Shown: positions 33,980-42,729 of the stretch, piece by piece
Position numbering within the stretch: position 1 is the first letter of the stretch
Layout: each line of letters begins with the position of its first letter
Assembly (NCBI RefSeq): GCF_900142205.1
Contig: NZ_FRAA01000006.1
Coordinates: forward strand, 1 to 64,000
Reading direction: 5' to 3'
From: Reichenbachiella agariperforans
GTDB lineage: Bacteria > Bacteroidota > Bacteroidia > Cytophagales > Cyclobacteriaceae
Length of the DNA: 64,000 bases
Made by a program: the position numbers and the translations under genes
The notes under the pieces: model-generated
What the model saw: the letters and a program-made list of their open reading frames with translations, nothing else
What the model was told of the DNA's origin: nothing
Database searches by the model: none

Positions 33980-36100
33980 ATGCAAAGTTTCAGAACAGAA
34001 CTCGAAAATCTAGACAACCCAGTCGTTGAACAAGACATTATTGATTTGGCGGCTAAGATCGAAAAATTCCATGGAGGAGATATCGATCCTGACAAATTCA
34101 GAAGTTTAAGACTCGCTAGAGGGGTGTACGGCCAGCGTCAGCCTGGCAATCAAATGGTCAGAATCAAGATCCCGTTTGGTAAGATGACCATCCAGCAGAT
34201 GCGACGTATCGCTGATATCTCTACAGAATATGGTGGAGGCAACTTGCATGCGACGACCCGTCAAGACATTCAGATTCACTACGTGAGCCTAGACCGTACC
34301 CCAGAATTATGGGCCAAACTAGAGCAAGATGATATCACTTTGCGTGAAGCCTGTGGAAACACGGTGAGAAACGTAACGGGATCACCCATCGCAGGGGTCG
34401 ATCCAAACGAACCTTTTGATGTATCTCCCTACGCTCAGGCAGTTTTCAAATACTTCCTGCGTAACCCAATCTGTCAGGCCATGGGTAGAAAGTTCAAGAT
34501 TTCTTTCTCATCAAGCGAAAAGGACACAGGGATTTCTTTTATCCATGATATTGGTTACATTCCAAAAATCAAAATGGTGGATGGCAAAGAAGTTCGTGGG
34601 TTCAAAGTAATGATCGGTGGTGGACTCGGTGCGCAGCCTGCTGCTGCGGTCAAAGCCTACGATTTCCTCGAAGAGGATCAAATCATTCCGTTCGCAGAGG
34701 CGCTATTGAGAGTATTCGATAGATACGGTGAGCGCAAGAGAAGAGTAAAAGCAAGGTTCAAATTCTTGTTGGCGGATATCGGACTGGAAGAAGTGATGAA
34801 ACTCATCCAAGAAGAGTGGAAATCGCTCAGCACGAAAAGCTACAAAATAGATACGAATGCAGTGCCTAAGCCTGCTTTGCCAGCGACAATTGCATTCTCT
34901 GACAAGGCATTGATCAACCCAGAGCGATTTGCGCTATGGAAAGAGACCAATGTTCATCCGCAGAAGCAAGAAGGCTACTACTATGTAGAAATCAAAGTGC
35001 CTAATGGTGATATTGGCGCAGCAAAGGCTCACAAGTTTGCAGACATCATTGGCAAGTATGCCGCAGATGACATTCGTGTGACAGTCAACCAAGGCTACAT
35101 CCTCAGATATGTCAAAGAGGATAGTTTGAAATCGCTCTTTACAGAGCTAGATGACTTGAATTTGGCAAACCCAGGATTCGACAGTACTGCCGACATCATC
35201 GCTTGTGCAGGTACGGATACCTGTAACCTTGGGATCTCCAACAGTACACGTGTCGCTTTGGAACTCGAAAACGTGATCGAAAGAGAGTTTCCAGAGCTGA
35301 TCAAAAACAACGACATCAAGATCAAGATCAGTGGGTGTCCTAACTCATGTGGTCACCACGGGATTGCCTCGATTGGTTTCCACGGTTCGTCTTTGAAAAA
35401 CAAAGCCAACAAAAAGGTCTTGCCAGCTGTGCAAGTGCTACTCGGTGGAGGTATCGACAAAGACGGAGATGGCTACATCGCTGAGAAAGTCATCAAAGTG
35501 CCGAGTAAGAAAGCACCAGATGTATTGAGAGTCTTGTTCAACGACTATGATGACAATGCAGAAGAGGGCGAGTACTACGCGACGTACTTCAGAAGACAAG
35601 GCAAAGATTACTTCTACCAATTGCTGAAATTCTTGGCAGACACGGACAATCTCGTAGACTCTGACTATGTGGACTGGGGCAAAGACCAGCAGTTCAAAGT
35701 AGAGACTGAGGTAGGAGAATGTGCGGGCGTGATCATCGATTTGTTCGCGACACTGATGTTCGAGGCAGAAGAGAAAGCAGAGTGGGCCAAACAAGCCTAT
35801 GAGCTCGACCACTATGCTGATTCGATCTATCACGCTTACAACGTCTTCATCAACGGAGCGAAGGCACTATTGGTAGACAGAGGTGTCTCTGTCAATACCC
35901 AAGCAGGCATCATGCAGAGCTTTGACGAAGAGTTCGGTTCTGATTTCGAAGGAGTTGTGGGATCATCCTACACAGATTTTGTTTTGAGAATCAAGCAAAA
36001 CGAACCGACGAAAGAATGGGCGGAGAAATACATCGCAGAGGCAGACGCATATTTGGCGAGAGTCAAAGAAGTACAAGCTGCTGAAGCAGAAACCGTATAA
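33980..36100 (+). CDS. Siroheme-dependent nitrite/sulfite reductase with C-terminal HEPN-like extension
   Basis: 706 aa. Reduces sulfite to sulfide for cysteine synthesis (a nitrite substrate cannot be fully excluded). N-terminal ferredoxin-like domains contain RLARGVYGQRQPGNQMVRIK and LHATTRQDIQIHYV. The siroheme/4Fe-4S ligands are Cys409 and Cys415 (CAGTDTC) and Cys453 and Cys457 (CPNSCG). The usual fold ends near residue 560; the last about 140 residues are alpha-helical and HEPN-like (EEKAEWAKQAYELDHYADSI, HAYNVFINGAKALLV), an extension I recall from other Bacteroidota. The two siroheme genes follow, and a cysteine leader precedes it, both favouring sulfite. Confidence 0.93.
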   Translation: MQSFRTELENLDNPVVEQDIIDLAAKIEKFHGGDIDPDKFRSLRLARGVYGQRQPGNQMVRIKIPFGKMTIQQMRRIADISTEYGGGNLHATTRQDIQIHYVSLDRTPELWAKLEQDDITLREACGNTVRNVTGSPIAGVDPNEPFDVSPYAQAVFKYFLRNPICQAMGRKFKISFSSSEKDTGISFIHDIGYIPKIKMVDGKEVRGFKVMIGGGLGAQPAAAVKAYDFLEEDQIIPFAEALLRVFDRYGERKRRVKARFKFLLADIGLEEVMKLIQEEWKSLSTKSYKIDTNAVPKPALPATIAFSDKALINPERFALWKETNVHPQKQEGYYYVEIKVPNGDIGAAKAHKFADIIGKYAADDIRVTVNQGYILRYVKEDSLKSLFTELDDLNLANPGFDSTADIIACAGTDTCNLGISNSTRVALELENVIEREFPELIKNNDIKIKISGCPNSCGHHGIASIGFHGSSLKNKANKKVLPAVQVLLGGGIDKDGDGYIAEKVIKVPSKKAPDVLRVLFNDYDDNAEEGEYYATYFRRQGKDYFYQLLKFLADTDNLVDSDYVDWGKDQQFKVETEVGECAGVIIDLFATLMFEAEEKAEWAKQAYELDHYADSIYHAYNVFINGAKALLVDRGVSVNTQAGIMQSFDEEFGSDFEGVVGSSYTDFVLRIKQNEPTKEWAEKYIAEADAYLARVKEVQAAEAETV

Positions 36101-36121
36101 GTCACAGACACAAAACGAAAC

Positions 36122-36170
36122 ACACCCTTCTGTATCCCTCACTGAGGACGCTATGGAAGGGTGTTTTTTT
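36122..36170 (+). terminator. Terminator after the sulfite reductase
   Basis: A 9-bp stem (ACACCCTTC at 36122-36130 with GAAGGGTGT at 36156-36164) followed by T8. It separates the reductase from cobA, which lies 152 bp on, so cobA may have its own promoter or depend on read-through. Confidence 0.8.
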
Positions 36171-36252
36171 ATTCCCTATTCAGGAAAGATTGAATTAGTG
36201 TATTGAATAACCAAGTGCGTTTCCAATCCGCTAATTAGCATAAATTTACCGT

Positions 36253-37011
36253 ATGGCACGCAAAGCAAAACTCACACTCGTAGGTGCTGGTCCCGGAGAT
36301 CCGGATTTGATCACGCTCAAAGGCATCAAAGCACTCGAAGATGCAGATGTCGTACTCTACGACGCGCTGGCCAATGAGAGTCTACTCGACTATTGTAAAG
36401 AGGGAGTCATCAAGACTTTCGTCGGTAAGCGGGCAGGCTTCCACGTGTATCAGCAAGACAAAATCAACGAAACGATCGTCAGTGAGGCCTTGGCTCATGG
36501 GCATGTCGTTCGTCTCAAAGGGGGAGACCCTTACGTCTTTGGTAGAGGACACGAAGAACTAGAGTATGCCGAAGCGAATGGTGTAGAGGTAGAGATCGTG
36601 CCAGGTGTGACGAGTGCCATCTCGGTGCCTGCCCTCAACCAGATCCCCCTCACCCGTCGTGGGCTCAACGAGAGTTTTTGGGTGATGACAGCCGTCAAAA
36701 GCGATGGTAGTCTGGCTGCAGACATAGAGCTGGCCACACAATCCACCGCCACCGTCGTGATCCTGATGGGGATGAAACGACTCGAAGAAATCATGGCTGT
36801 GTTCGTCAAGCATGGGAAACAAGATACGCCGGCCGCAGTGATCCAAAACGGTTCAAGAGAAGACCAACAGATCGTCATCGGTACTGTAGAGAACTTGGTG
36901 CAGCTGGTGTTGGAAAAAGACCTCCAATCACCCGCCATCATCGTTGTAGGGCAGACCGTCCAACTCGGTCAGGCCAAACTCAACAAGGAAATCAACAAGC
37001 TCAATATATAA
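36253..37011 (+). CDS. cobA: Uroporphyrinogen-III C-methyltransferase
   Basis: 252 aa. Makes precorrin-2 from uroporphyrinogen III with two SAM molecules, the first step to siroheme. Motifs: LVGAGPGDPDLITLKGIKAL at the N-terminus, VRLKGGDPYVFGRGHEE, EIVPGVTSAISVPAL, and PLTRRGL. It stands 21 bp before the precorrin-2 dehydrogenase gene. Together they supply siroheme to the sulfite reductase upstream. Confidence 0.96.
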   Translation: MARKAKLTLVGAGPGDPDLITLKGIKALEDADVVLYDALANESLLDYCKEGVIKTFVGKRAGFHVYQQDKINETIVSEALAHGHVVRLKGGDPYVFGRGHEELEYAEANGVEVEIVPGVTSAISVPALNQIPLTRRGLNESFWVMTAVKSDGSLAADIELATQSTATVVILMGMKRLEEIMAVFVKHGKQDTPAAVIQNGSREDQQIVIGTVENLVQLVLEKDLQSPAIIVVGQTVQLGQAKLNKEINKLNI

Positions 37012-37032
37012 TCTATCTCAACTAGCGCACAC

Positions 37033-37614
37033 ATGACTGACACAGGCAACAATCTCTTTCCAGTATTTTTCAAACTCGAAGACATGAACCTACTCCTTGT
37101 AGGTGGAGGCTATGTAGGGTGTGAAAAGCTGGGTGCAGTACTCAAAAACAGTCCGAAAGCGACCATCAGGATAGTCGCCACTGAGATGAGTACCGAAATC
37201 AAAGCAATGGCGGAGGGCTACCCAAATATTTCGTTGGTCGAAAAGCCATTCGAACCGTCAGACCTAGCGGGAATCAACCTAGCCATCGTCGGTATAGATG
37301 ATCCAGAGACCAGCGCCAGTATCCAAGTCATCTGTCGTCAGCAAAACATCCTCGTCAACGTGGCAGACAAACCGGCACTGTGTGACTTCTACCTCGGCTC
37401 AGTGGTCAAGAAAGGTGATCTCAAAATCGCCATCTCCACCAATGGCAAGTCGCCAACAGTCGCCAAACGCATGCGTGAAATGCTCACCGAAGTGATCCCC
37501 GAGACCATCGATGATGTCCTCGACCAAATGGCCAAAGTCCGTGACAAACTCAAAGGTGACTTTGACTACAAGATCAAAAAGCTCGACGAGATCACGAAGG
37601 ATTGGAAGAACTGA
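37033..37614 (+). CDS. Precorrin-2 dehydrogenase/sirohydrochlorin ferrochelatase (CysG N-terminal type)
   Basis: 193 aa. The NAD motif is LLLVGGGYVGCEKL. AIVGIDDPETSASIQVIC follows, then VADKPALCDFYLGSVVKKGD and ISTNGKSPTVAKRMREML. Oxidises precorrin-2 and, in Met8-like proteins, inserts iron to give siroheme. It completes the sulfite reductase, cobA and dehydrogenase set. Its last 104 nt, from the ATGATG at 37511, recur almost unchanged in a chimeric pseudogene at 42010-42113. Confidence 0.94.
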   Translation: MTDTGNNLFPVFFKLEDMNLLLVGGGYVGCEKLGAVLKNSPKATIRIVATEMSTEIKAMAEGYPNISLVEKPFEPSDLAGINLAIVGIDDPETSASIQVICRQQNILVNVADKPALCDFYLGSVVKKGDLKIAISTNGKSPTVAKRMREMLTEVIPETIDDVLDQMAKVRDKLKGDFDYKIKKLDEITKDWKN

Positions 37615-37654
37615 GTGAAAGACTAACGACGAATTAACTTTCTCAATAAGCTCT

Positions 37655-38122
37655 TTAGAAGGTCATCGCTACCCCAACGCCATTAGGACTCCCTATCAGT
37701 TTAAGCCCTAGTCTATATTGATTTTCCATCAAATTGGAATTGTATATACCGATCGCTTCGCGAGCATTCTTGTTGGTTCGGGACGCTATGGGTATAGCTA
37801 TCGCGATGAAACCAACACCGACAAGCGCCAAATCCCACTGTGGATCATTTCCTGCCGCTGATGCACCTATAGAGACACCTATCATACCTCCACCAATTCC
37901 AGTAAGTATTTGCGTCCAGACATGCCCCTTCTTTGCTTTTTTCATTAGGTTATGGGCTTCTCGATCGATAATGGTGAGTTTTACCATCTCCTTCATGCCA
38001 ACCCTTTTCCCGTTTAGCGTATATTGGTTCAGACCAAAGTCTTTTTTGATATGGATATTTTGGGCAAGCGAAGCAGTGAGTGTTGTCAGTGCCAACACTG
38101 TGGTCAAAAGAATCTCTTTCAT
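37655..38122 (-). CDS. Secreted small protein with glycine-rich hydrophobic segment
   Basis: 155 aa from ATG 38122, which begins a signal peptide (MKEILLTTVLALTTLTASLAQ); 24 further codons upstream are unlikely. The mature part starts NIHIKKDFGLNQYTLNGKRVG, and residues of about 75-110 are hydrophobic and Gly-rich (GIGGGMIGVSIGASAAGN, LALVGVGFIAIAIPIA), possibly a membrane hairpin. No family recognised. It is the first gene of the accessory region beyond the siroheme genes. Confidence 0.65.
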   Translation of the reverse strand: MKEILLTTVLALTTLTASLAQNIHIKKDFGLNQYTLNGKRVGMKEMVKLTIIDREAHNLMKKAKKGHVWTQILTGIGGGMIGVSIGASAAGNDPQWDLALVGVGFIAIAIPIASRTNKNAREAIGIYNSNLMENQYRLGLKLIGSPNGVGVAMTF

Positions 38123-38253
38123 GTACCAGATTGTAGTTTTACATGTGAATAGTATAGTGTCGGATGAAATCGAGCCTTTCATCACATATACCATTTGTTA
38201 TGATCCCCCTCAAAGGTGTACTAGGAGTGATGACTCGCTTTGTTTAGTATAAA

Positions 38254-39711
38254 TTACTCATAAAAGCACAGGCCTTGTGTTAATGAAAAGGAATCACCAT
38301 TTTCTAAAGTTCCCGTCAAATAGTAGTCTCCTTCTGGGATAGCCTCTGGATAGCCCAAGCTTATATTAGCGAACTTGCCGGGAGAAGTATAATAATTAGA
38401 GTTAATAGTTAAATCAATAATATGATTTGCATCTGATTGATCTACTAGGCTCACTGTCTCAAGTTTATCATAGCTCCGATACTTAATGGTAAAGGATTGT
38501 GGTGTTGTGGATTTTTGACTATCGCAATTACGAATATAACCGTGATAATCAGTGAATTGAACAGTATATGGTTTGATTCGTATTAGATATTTCTGACTAT
38601 GTCCTGATTCGGAGATCACTGTGATATATCGGTCATTCGTAAAATCCAATGGCGTATTATTTCCTTCTTGAATTGATGCACCTTCAGAGACAGTGGCTAT
38701 CAGAGAGAAACGGCTTAAATCTACATAAGACCAAACATAAATCAAGTAACAATGCGTGTCTGGCATCCCTCTGAAATCATCACCTACTACACCCGTATAA
38801 TTTCTCCTCCCCCAGTCACTAGGGTATGATTGGAATACTTCTGGGTTTTGGAAAGAAAGGATTTCATTCTCCGTATTCTTGAAAGAAATAGTGTACTTCT
38901 CCTCATTGCCTAATGGATCAGTAACAGCAAATGTTAGATCGGTTAAGAAGTGGTCCATAACTATATTGTCGGTCTTGCTAAATCCATTCAACAACCTGGG
39001 CTGAATATTGATTAGATAATCTTCAAGGTATTTTTCTACCTTGGTGTACGACACATCTATCGATATAATGTTACCAGAGTTGACATAGCCCGTGCTGGAG
39101 TGATTTCCAATATAGAATTCGACAGATTCTACTCCGTTGATATAATTAACTTGTGTTTGATATGAGGTAGAAAGTCCCTCTTCAGTCTCAACGGTAAAAG
39201 TGACTGGCTTGGTGAAGTCGATGGGTTGATCGATACTTGGGCTGATTGTAAGCCCCTCACCCAATGCAACTACGGGCTGGATGGACGTTAGATCACTGGA
39301 TTGGTAGATGTCAAATGTTATCATGTTGTTGTTGATCAGCGCCTCTCTACCATAGACCTTGAAGGAAGAAATCCCAGGCCGTTTTTTCACCTTAACCGAA
39401 TAGGTAACTTTATCACCATTTTCGGCTGTCACTTCCAGCTTGACATCTTCACTCAAATCTAGGGGGGCGGATAAGTCAGGATCGCAACTGGCGCCAGCGG
39501 GGAGTTTTATTGTGGCCAGGACATCTGTAAGATCTTCACCGTAATCTGCAATAACCACAATTTCATGTGATGCATGATCTATCGATATTTCAAATGTATT
39601 AATCCGCAATGAGACGATCTGATTGTCTGGGTTCAACTCTTCTTGGTTCAACTCTTCTTCTTGACAAGCGATCACAGTAAAGAGAAGGAGGTAGGGGACT
39701 AGTTTTTTCAT
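38254..39711 (-). CDS. Lipoprotein with several Ig-like (DUF5018-type) repeats
   Basis: 485 aa from ATG 39711 (MKKLVPYLLLFTVIAC); lipobox Cys at about 16. The body repeats a domain of about 80 residues with the pattern I-x-S-x-x-I-N-x-x-E and ending in VTAENGDKVTYSVKVKK, VETEEGLSTSYQTQVN, or VISESGHSQKYLIRIKP. These are DUF5018/cadherin-like domains of Bacteroidota surface proteins. Downstream of a second large lipoprotein gene (52-bp gap), so the two are likely co-transcribed. Function unknown. Confidence 0.72.
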   Translation of the reverse strand: MKKLVPYLLLFTVIACQEEELNQEELNPDNQIVSLRINTFEISIDHASHEIVVIADYGEDLTDVLATIKLPAGASCDPDLSAPLDLSEDVKLEVTAENGDKVTYSVKVKKRPGISSFKVYGREALINNNMITFDIYQSSDLTSIQPVVALGEGLTISPSIDQPIDFTKPVTFTVETEEGLSTSYQTQVNYINGVESVEFYIGNHSSTGYVNSGNIISIDVSYTKVEKYLEDYLINIQPRLLNGFSKTDNIVMDHFLTDLTFAVTDPLGNEEKYTISFKNTENEILSFQNPEVFQSYPSDWGRRNYTGVVGDDFRGMPDTHCYLIYVWSYVDLSRFSLIATVSEGASIQEGNNTPLDFTNDRYITVISESGHSQKYLIRIKPYTVQFTDYHGYIRNCDSQKSTTPQSFTIKYRSYDKLETVSLVDQSDANHIIDLTINSNYYTSPGKFANISLGYPEAIPEGDYYLTGTLENGDSFSLTQGLCFYE

Positions 39712-39763
39712 TTTAGTTGGTATTATAATGACCAATTAATCAATAAAGAGAAACTATTGGTGC

Positions 39764-41635
39764 TTATGGGTTGTGATGGTAGGTACTGGTATGTATGTCT
39801 CCAGGGAGTGTATAGTAGACGTAGTAAGGCCAAGTGCTCTTAGGAGAATAAAATTGAGTGTTTTGAAGGTTCTTAATCAAACTATTATCCTGATTAGGGT
39901 GAATTTTTGCTTTGTCTCTAAGCTCTACAAAATGTTTCACAAAATAACTATAGGTTAAATTTGAAACCGTACCCTCTGAGTCTTCTCTAGGGGCAAAATT
40001 GTTTTGTATATGTTCATCATTTAAAATGAATGAGTACGGGTATCCCCACCAATAAACCGCATCGAGTGGAGGTACACCATCCTCAGTGTTTTCTTCTATT
40101 GTTAGAAGTCCTAATTCTACCACCTTATATACCAGATCATAGATTTTTTGATAGTAAGAACTATCATCAAAATCATTGGTAAGGATTAGGAATGGGTTCA
40201 CATGGTTTTTCTCATTTCCTTTGACCTCTACCCAATCAAAAGCTTCTTCTTTGATTATCAAATTGTTGCCAAATCTTCGCAACTCATACTCATCATATTT
40301 CTCTCCAGGATATTGCCAATATCCATCACTCGGCCCATTGTCTTCGATCTTCTCCAAAAAAGTGTCGTACAAACTGGTGCGAATATGAAGGGTATGAAAG
40401 ACAGACTCTTGACCGTCCTGTGAACTTTCCAAAAATTCTATTTTGTGTATTGTCTCTTTGGCTAGGTCGTCGGGCATTTCGTACTGAAAAGTTAAGTTTT
40501 CATAGGTCAATGGAACTGTTTTGCTATACGTATCGTCTAGTGAAGAGATACGAACTTGTGTAGCCCAGGACGGGTCACTGTCACTGTTCAGCAAGCCTTC
40601 TTGATGATATAGGAGCTTTAAATATCCATAAGGATACTCTTTGGTTAAAAAAGTGTATTGTCTATCTACTGGGTATTGGTAATCTATATTATCTGCTATG
40701 ATCTGATCTGACAGTTGATTTTCTCCCCCCACGAATGTGTAGGAGTTTTCGTCCACGATAGGGCCTGTTGGGTCTTCCAGTTGCTTTTCTTCGCCAAATA
40801 CTCGCGTAAAGTAAGCCAACTCGATATCAAGCGAATACGTACAAGACTCACATAGTGCCTCGTCCAGAGTGACTTCTAACTGCATATCTTTCTCATGGAT
40901 TTCATAATCGAACGCTACTTCCCTGCCATCCTGCATTATCTTAATGCTGTACTCGTGTCTGACCTCTATGTCTAGTTGTTCATCCCAATAGAAAGTGTCG
41001 ACTGGGATAAAGTACAGATCGAATAGGATGTTGGGTCGGTATGGATTCAACGCTCGGTCTTCTAAAAAATGCATCCCTTTGACCAGTTGAAAATGGACAA
41101 CTGGTGAAATAGAATAGTTGAAATATTGTTCATACCTTTTCGATGTTTTTGTGTGGTTGACCGCTATCCACTGCTCATTGTCATCTTGCACATATAGCTG
41201 GAGTTTGATCTCACCTAAGTAAGTGCCTTCTCGTTGGAGGGGGGACGAAGGCAATAGGGTAAGGGTGTCTTTGGTGTTGCTCCATACGTCACGATCAAAT
41301 TCTTGTATTTGATCAAAAAAACTGAGTGAAAAATCCAGCATCTCGAACTTATAAGTAAGCGTAGACGTGTCCGTCTCCACTTCAAATGCAGAATCAATCG
41401 GATAGGCGAAAACCAACTCAGGCAACAGAAACTGGCTACCTGTAGGTTGGGAAGACACGATCGGATAACTCAAAAGTGAATAATAATCTATGAAATCTTC
41501 GACTGCTTTTTCTTCCTCTTTTGGTTGCACGACGTTTGGTTGCACGTCATCTTCCTTACAGCTATACAAAAGTATGGAAGCAAACAGGAGGGAGAATAGT
41601 ATGGGGTAAATTATCTTAAATTGAATACGTGTCAT
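39764..41635 (-). CDS. Large lipoprotein of unknown function
   Basis: 623 aa. Signal IYPILFSLLFASILLYSC with lipobox Cys at about 26, then an acidic spacer. The mature protein is rich in Tyr, Asp, Glu and Trp, mostly beta-structured, and appears to hold Ig-like domains (VVHFQLVKGMHFLED, HEYSIKIMQDGREVAFDYEI). The last 150 residues form a separate domain (WVEVKGNEKNHVNPFLILT, DAVYWWGYPYSFIL). No HExxH or other catalytic motif was found. First gene of a two-gene unit with the Ig-repeat lipoprotein. No family recognised. Confidence 0.65.
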   Translation of the reverse strand: MTRIQFKIIYPILFSLLFASILLYSCKEDDVQPNVVQPKEEEKAVEDFIDYYSLLSYPIVSSQPTGSQFLLPELVFAYPIDSAFEVETDTSTLTYKFEMLDFSLSFFDQIQEFDRDVWSNTKDTLTLLPSSPLQREGTYLGEIKLQLYVQDDNEQWIAVNHTKTSKRYEQYFNYSISPVVHFQLVKGMHFLEDRALNPYRPNILFDLYFIPVDTFYWDEQLDIEVRHEYSIKIMQDGREVAFDYEIHEKDMQLEVTLDEALCESCTYSLDIELAYFTRVFGEEKQLEDPTGPIVDENSYTFVGGENQLSDQIIADNIDYQYPVDRQYTFLTKEYPYGYLKLLYHQEGLLNSDSDPSWATQVRISSLDDTYSKTVPLTYENLTFQYEMPDDLAKETIHKIEFLESSQDGQESVFHTLHIRTSLYDTFLEKIEDNGPSDGYWQYPGEKYDEYELRRFGNNLIIKEEAFDWVEVKGNEKNHVNPFLILTNDFDDSSYYQKIYDLVYKVVELGLLTIEENTEDGVPPLDAVYWWGYPYSFILNDEHIQNNFAPREDSEGTVSNLTYSYFVKHFVELRDKAKIHPNQDNSLIKNLQNTQFYSPKSTWPYYVYYTLPGDIHTSTYHHNP

Positions 41636-41824
41636 GGCTGGTTGTTAATACAATTCAATAGAACGCTACAAAAGTGATTCACAATAAATTAAAAAACAAG
41701 CTTCTTAGCACTGCGATTTTTAGGAAATCCTTGTAGGTAAAATTCATGGCCATTGGTAATGACAGCCAATGATGAGAGGAACCATTCCTCTTTGACTATC
41801 GTTATTTTCCTTAAACACACAGCC

Positions 41825-42113
41825 ATAAAATATATAAGTATTATCTCCCTAGTCCTGATCACTGCCTGTGCGACACCAAAACAAGAAGGATAAGTCTAGC
41901 GGTAGCTATACCATCAATAAAACTGATGTAGAGTGGAAGTCCGAATTGAGTGATTTGGACTATTACATTCTTAGAGAGAAAGGAACCGAGCGTTCTGGCA
42001 CAGGAAAATATGATGTCCTCGACCAAATGGCCAAAGTCCGTGACAAACTCAAAGGTGACTTTGACTACAAGATCAAAAAGCTCGATGAGATCACGAAGGA
42101 TTGGAAGGAGTAG
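41825..42113 (+). pseudogene. Chimeric pseudogene: msrB head fused to precorrin-2 dehydrogenase tail
   Basis: Positions 41825-42009 match the start of msrB (from 47542) with about ten substitutions and a 5-nt deletion near 41874. The msrB ATG has become ATA, and the deletion takes its frame to a stop. Positions 42016-42113 match the end of the dehydrogenase gene (37517-37614), with one difference in the first about 88 nt. The join lies in ATGATG (42010-42015), a 6-mer present at the same point of both parents (47732-47737 and 37511-37516). An 81-codon frame from a GTG at 41868 joins both parts but has neither parent's active region, so a functional product is unlikely. Confidence 0.85.
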
Positions 42114-42246
42114 TGTCGTTTGGGGTTTCTTTTAAGGAATAATATAGTCTCCTACTTAAAGCGAACATAGTACAGCGCTGCACTAAGCGGGTCATCGACA
42201 TAGAATATGGATTTCAGATTTTTATAGTTACACCTCTTTTGATCCG
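42114..42246. other. Unassigned spacer after the chimera
   Basis: No gene or motif seen. Homology to the dehydrogenase locus ends at the pseudogene stop. The tandem array begins at the end of this stretch. Confidence 0.5.
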
Positions 42247-42443
42247 CCTGCGCAGACTTTGTCCCAAACCTACTGAAGCTTTACCAAAAACCTACTGATA
42301 CTTTGTCCCAAACCTGCTGTGACTTTACACTAAACCTGTACAGGTTTGCTAGAAAACCCGTGCAACATTGCTAGAAATCCGCGCAGACTTTAGATCAAAC
42401 CTACGCAGACTTTGCTCCGAATCTGCACGGGTTTTTGAAAAGA
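42247..42443. repeat. Imperfect 22-bp tandem repeat, about nine units
   Basis: Nine consecutive units, of which eight are exactly 22 bp and one is 21 bp (starts at 42247, 42269, 42291, 42313, 42335, 42357, 42379, 42400, 42422). Consensus about CCTGCGCAGACTTTGTCCCA plus AA. The period is not a multiple of three, there are no spacers, and no frame runs through it, so it is neither coding nor a CRISPR. Confidence 0.85.
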
Positions 42444-42650
42444 CAAAAACAGATCCTTTCTGCAGCCTGCAGGACAGTATTTAGCGTCAGTGTTTCCTTC
42501 CCGATGACGTCAGGAGCAAATCCTGACACACTTCAAGCCCCCTGAATCTAGGTATATACAGGCTGTACTTTGATCTTAGAGACCCGCTTGCTTGTATCTA
42601 TCAGGGCTAAGGAGTATTCTTGGGAAATCAATGACTGACGTAGTGTTGAT

Positions 42651-42694
42651 GCCAATAATATATATACGCAATTGCGTATAGCGAAATGTTGGCT
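42651..42694. other. Upstream cassette boundary: short attC-like dyad
   Basis: GCCAA (42651-42655) pairs with TTGGC (42689-42693) around a perfect 18-bp palindrome TATACGCAATTGCGTATA (42663-42680). The sequence GTTGGCTGTA at 42688-42697 is the exact complement of TACAGCCAAC at 44020-44029 after the next gene, as expected for the two ends of one integron cassette. The recombination point would be G42688/T42689. Confidence 0.5.
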
Positions 42695-42729
42695 GTAATT
42701 TGAATGAATACCTTATAATAAATAACAAT

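Noticed and set aside
41868-42113. 81-codon frame as a functional gene
   Set aside because: It needs a GTG start inside the msrB homology, joins unrelated fragments of two proteins, and lacks the catalytic parts of both. It is described as a chimeric pseudogene.
42247-42443. CRISPR array
   Set aside because: Units abut without spacers, drift strongly in sequence, and no cas gene lies nearby. It is a tandem repeat.
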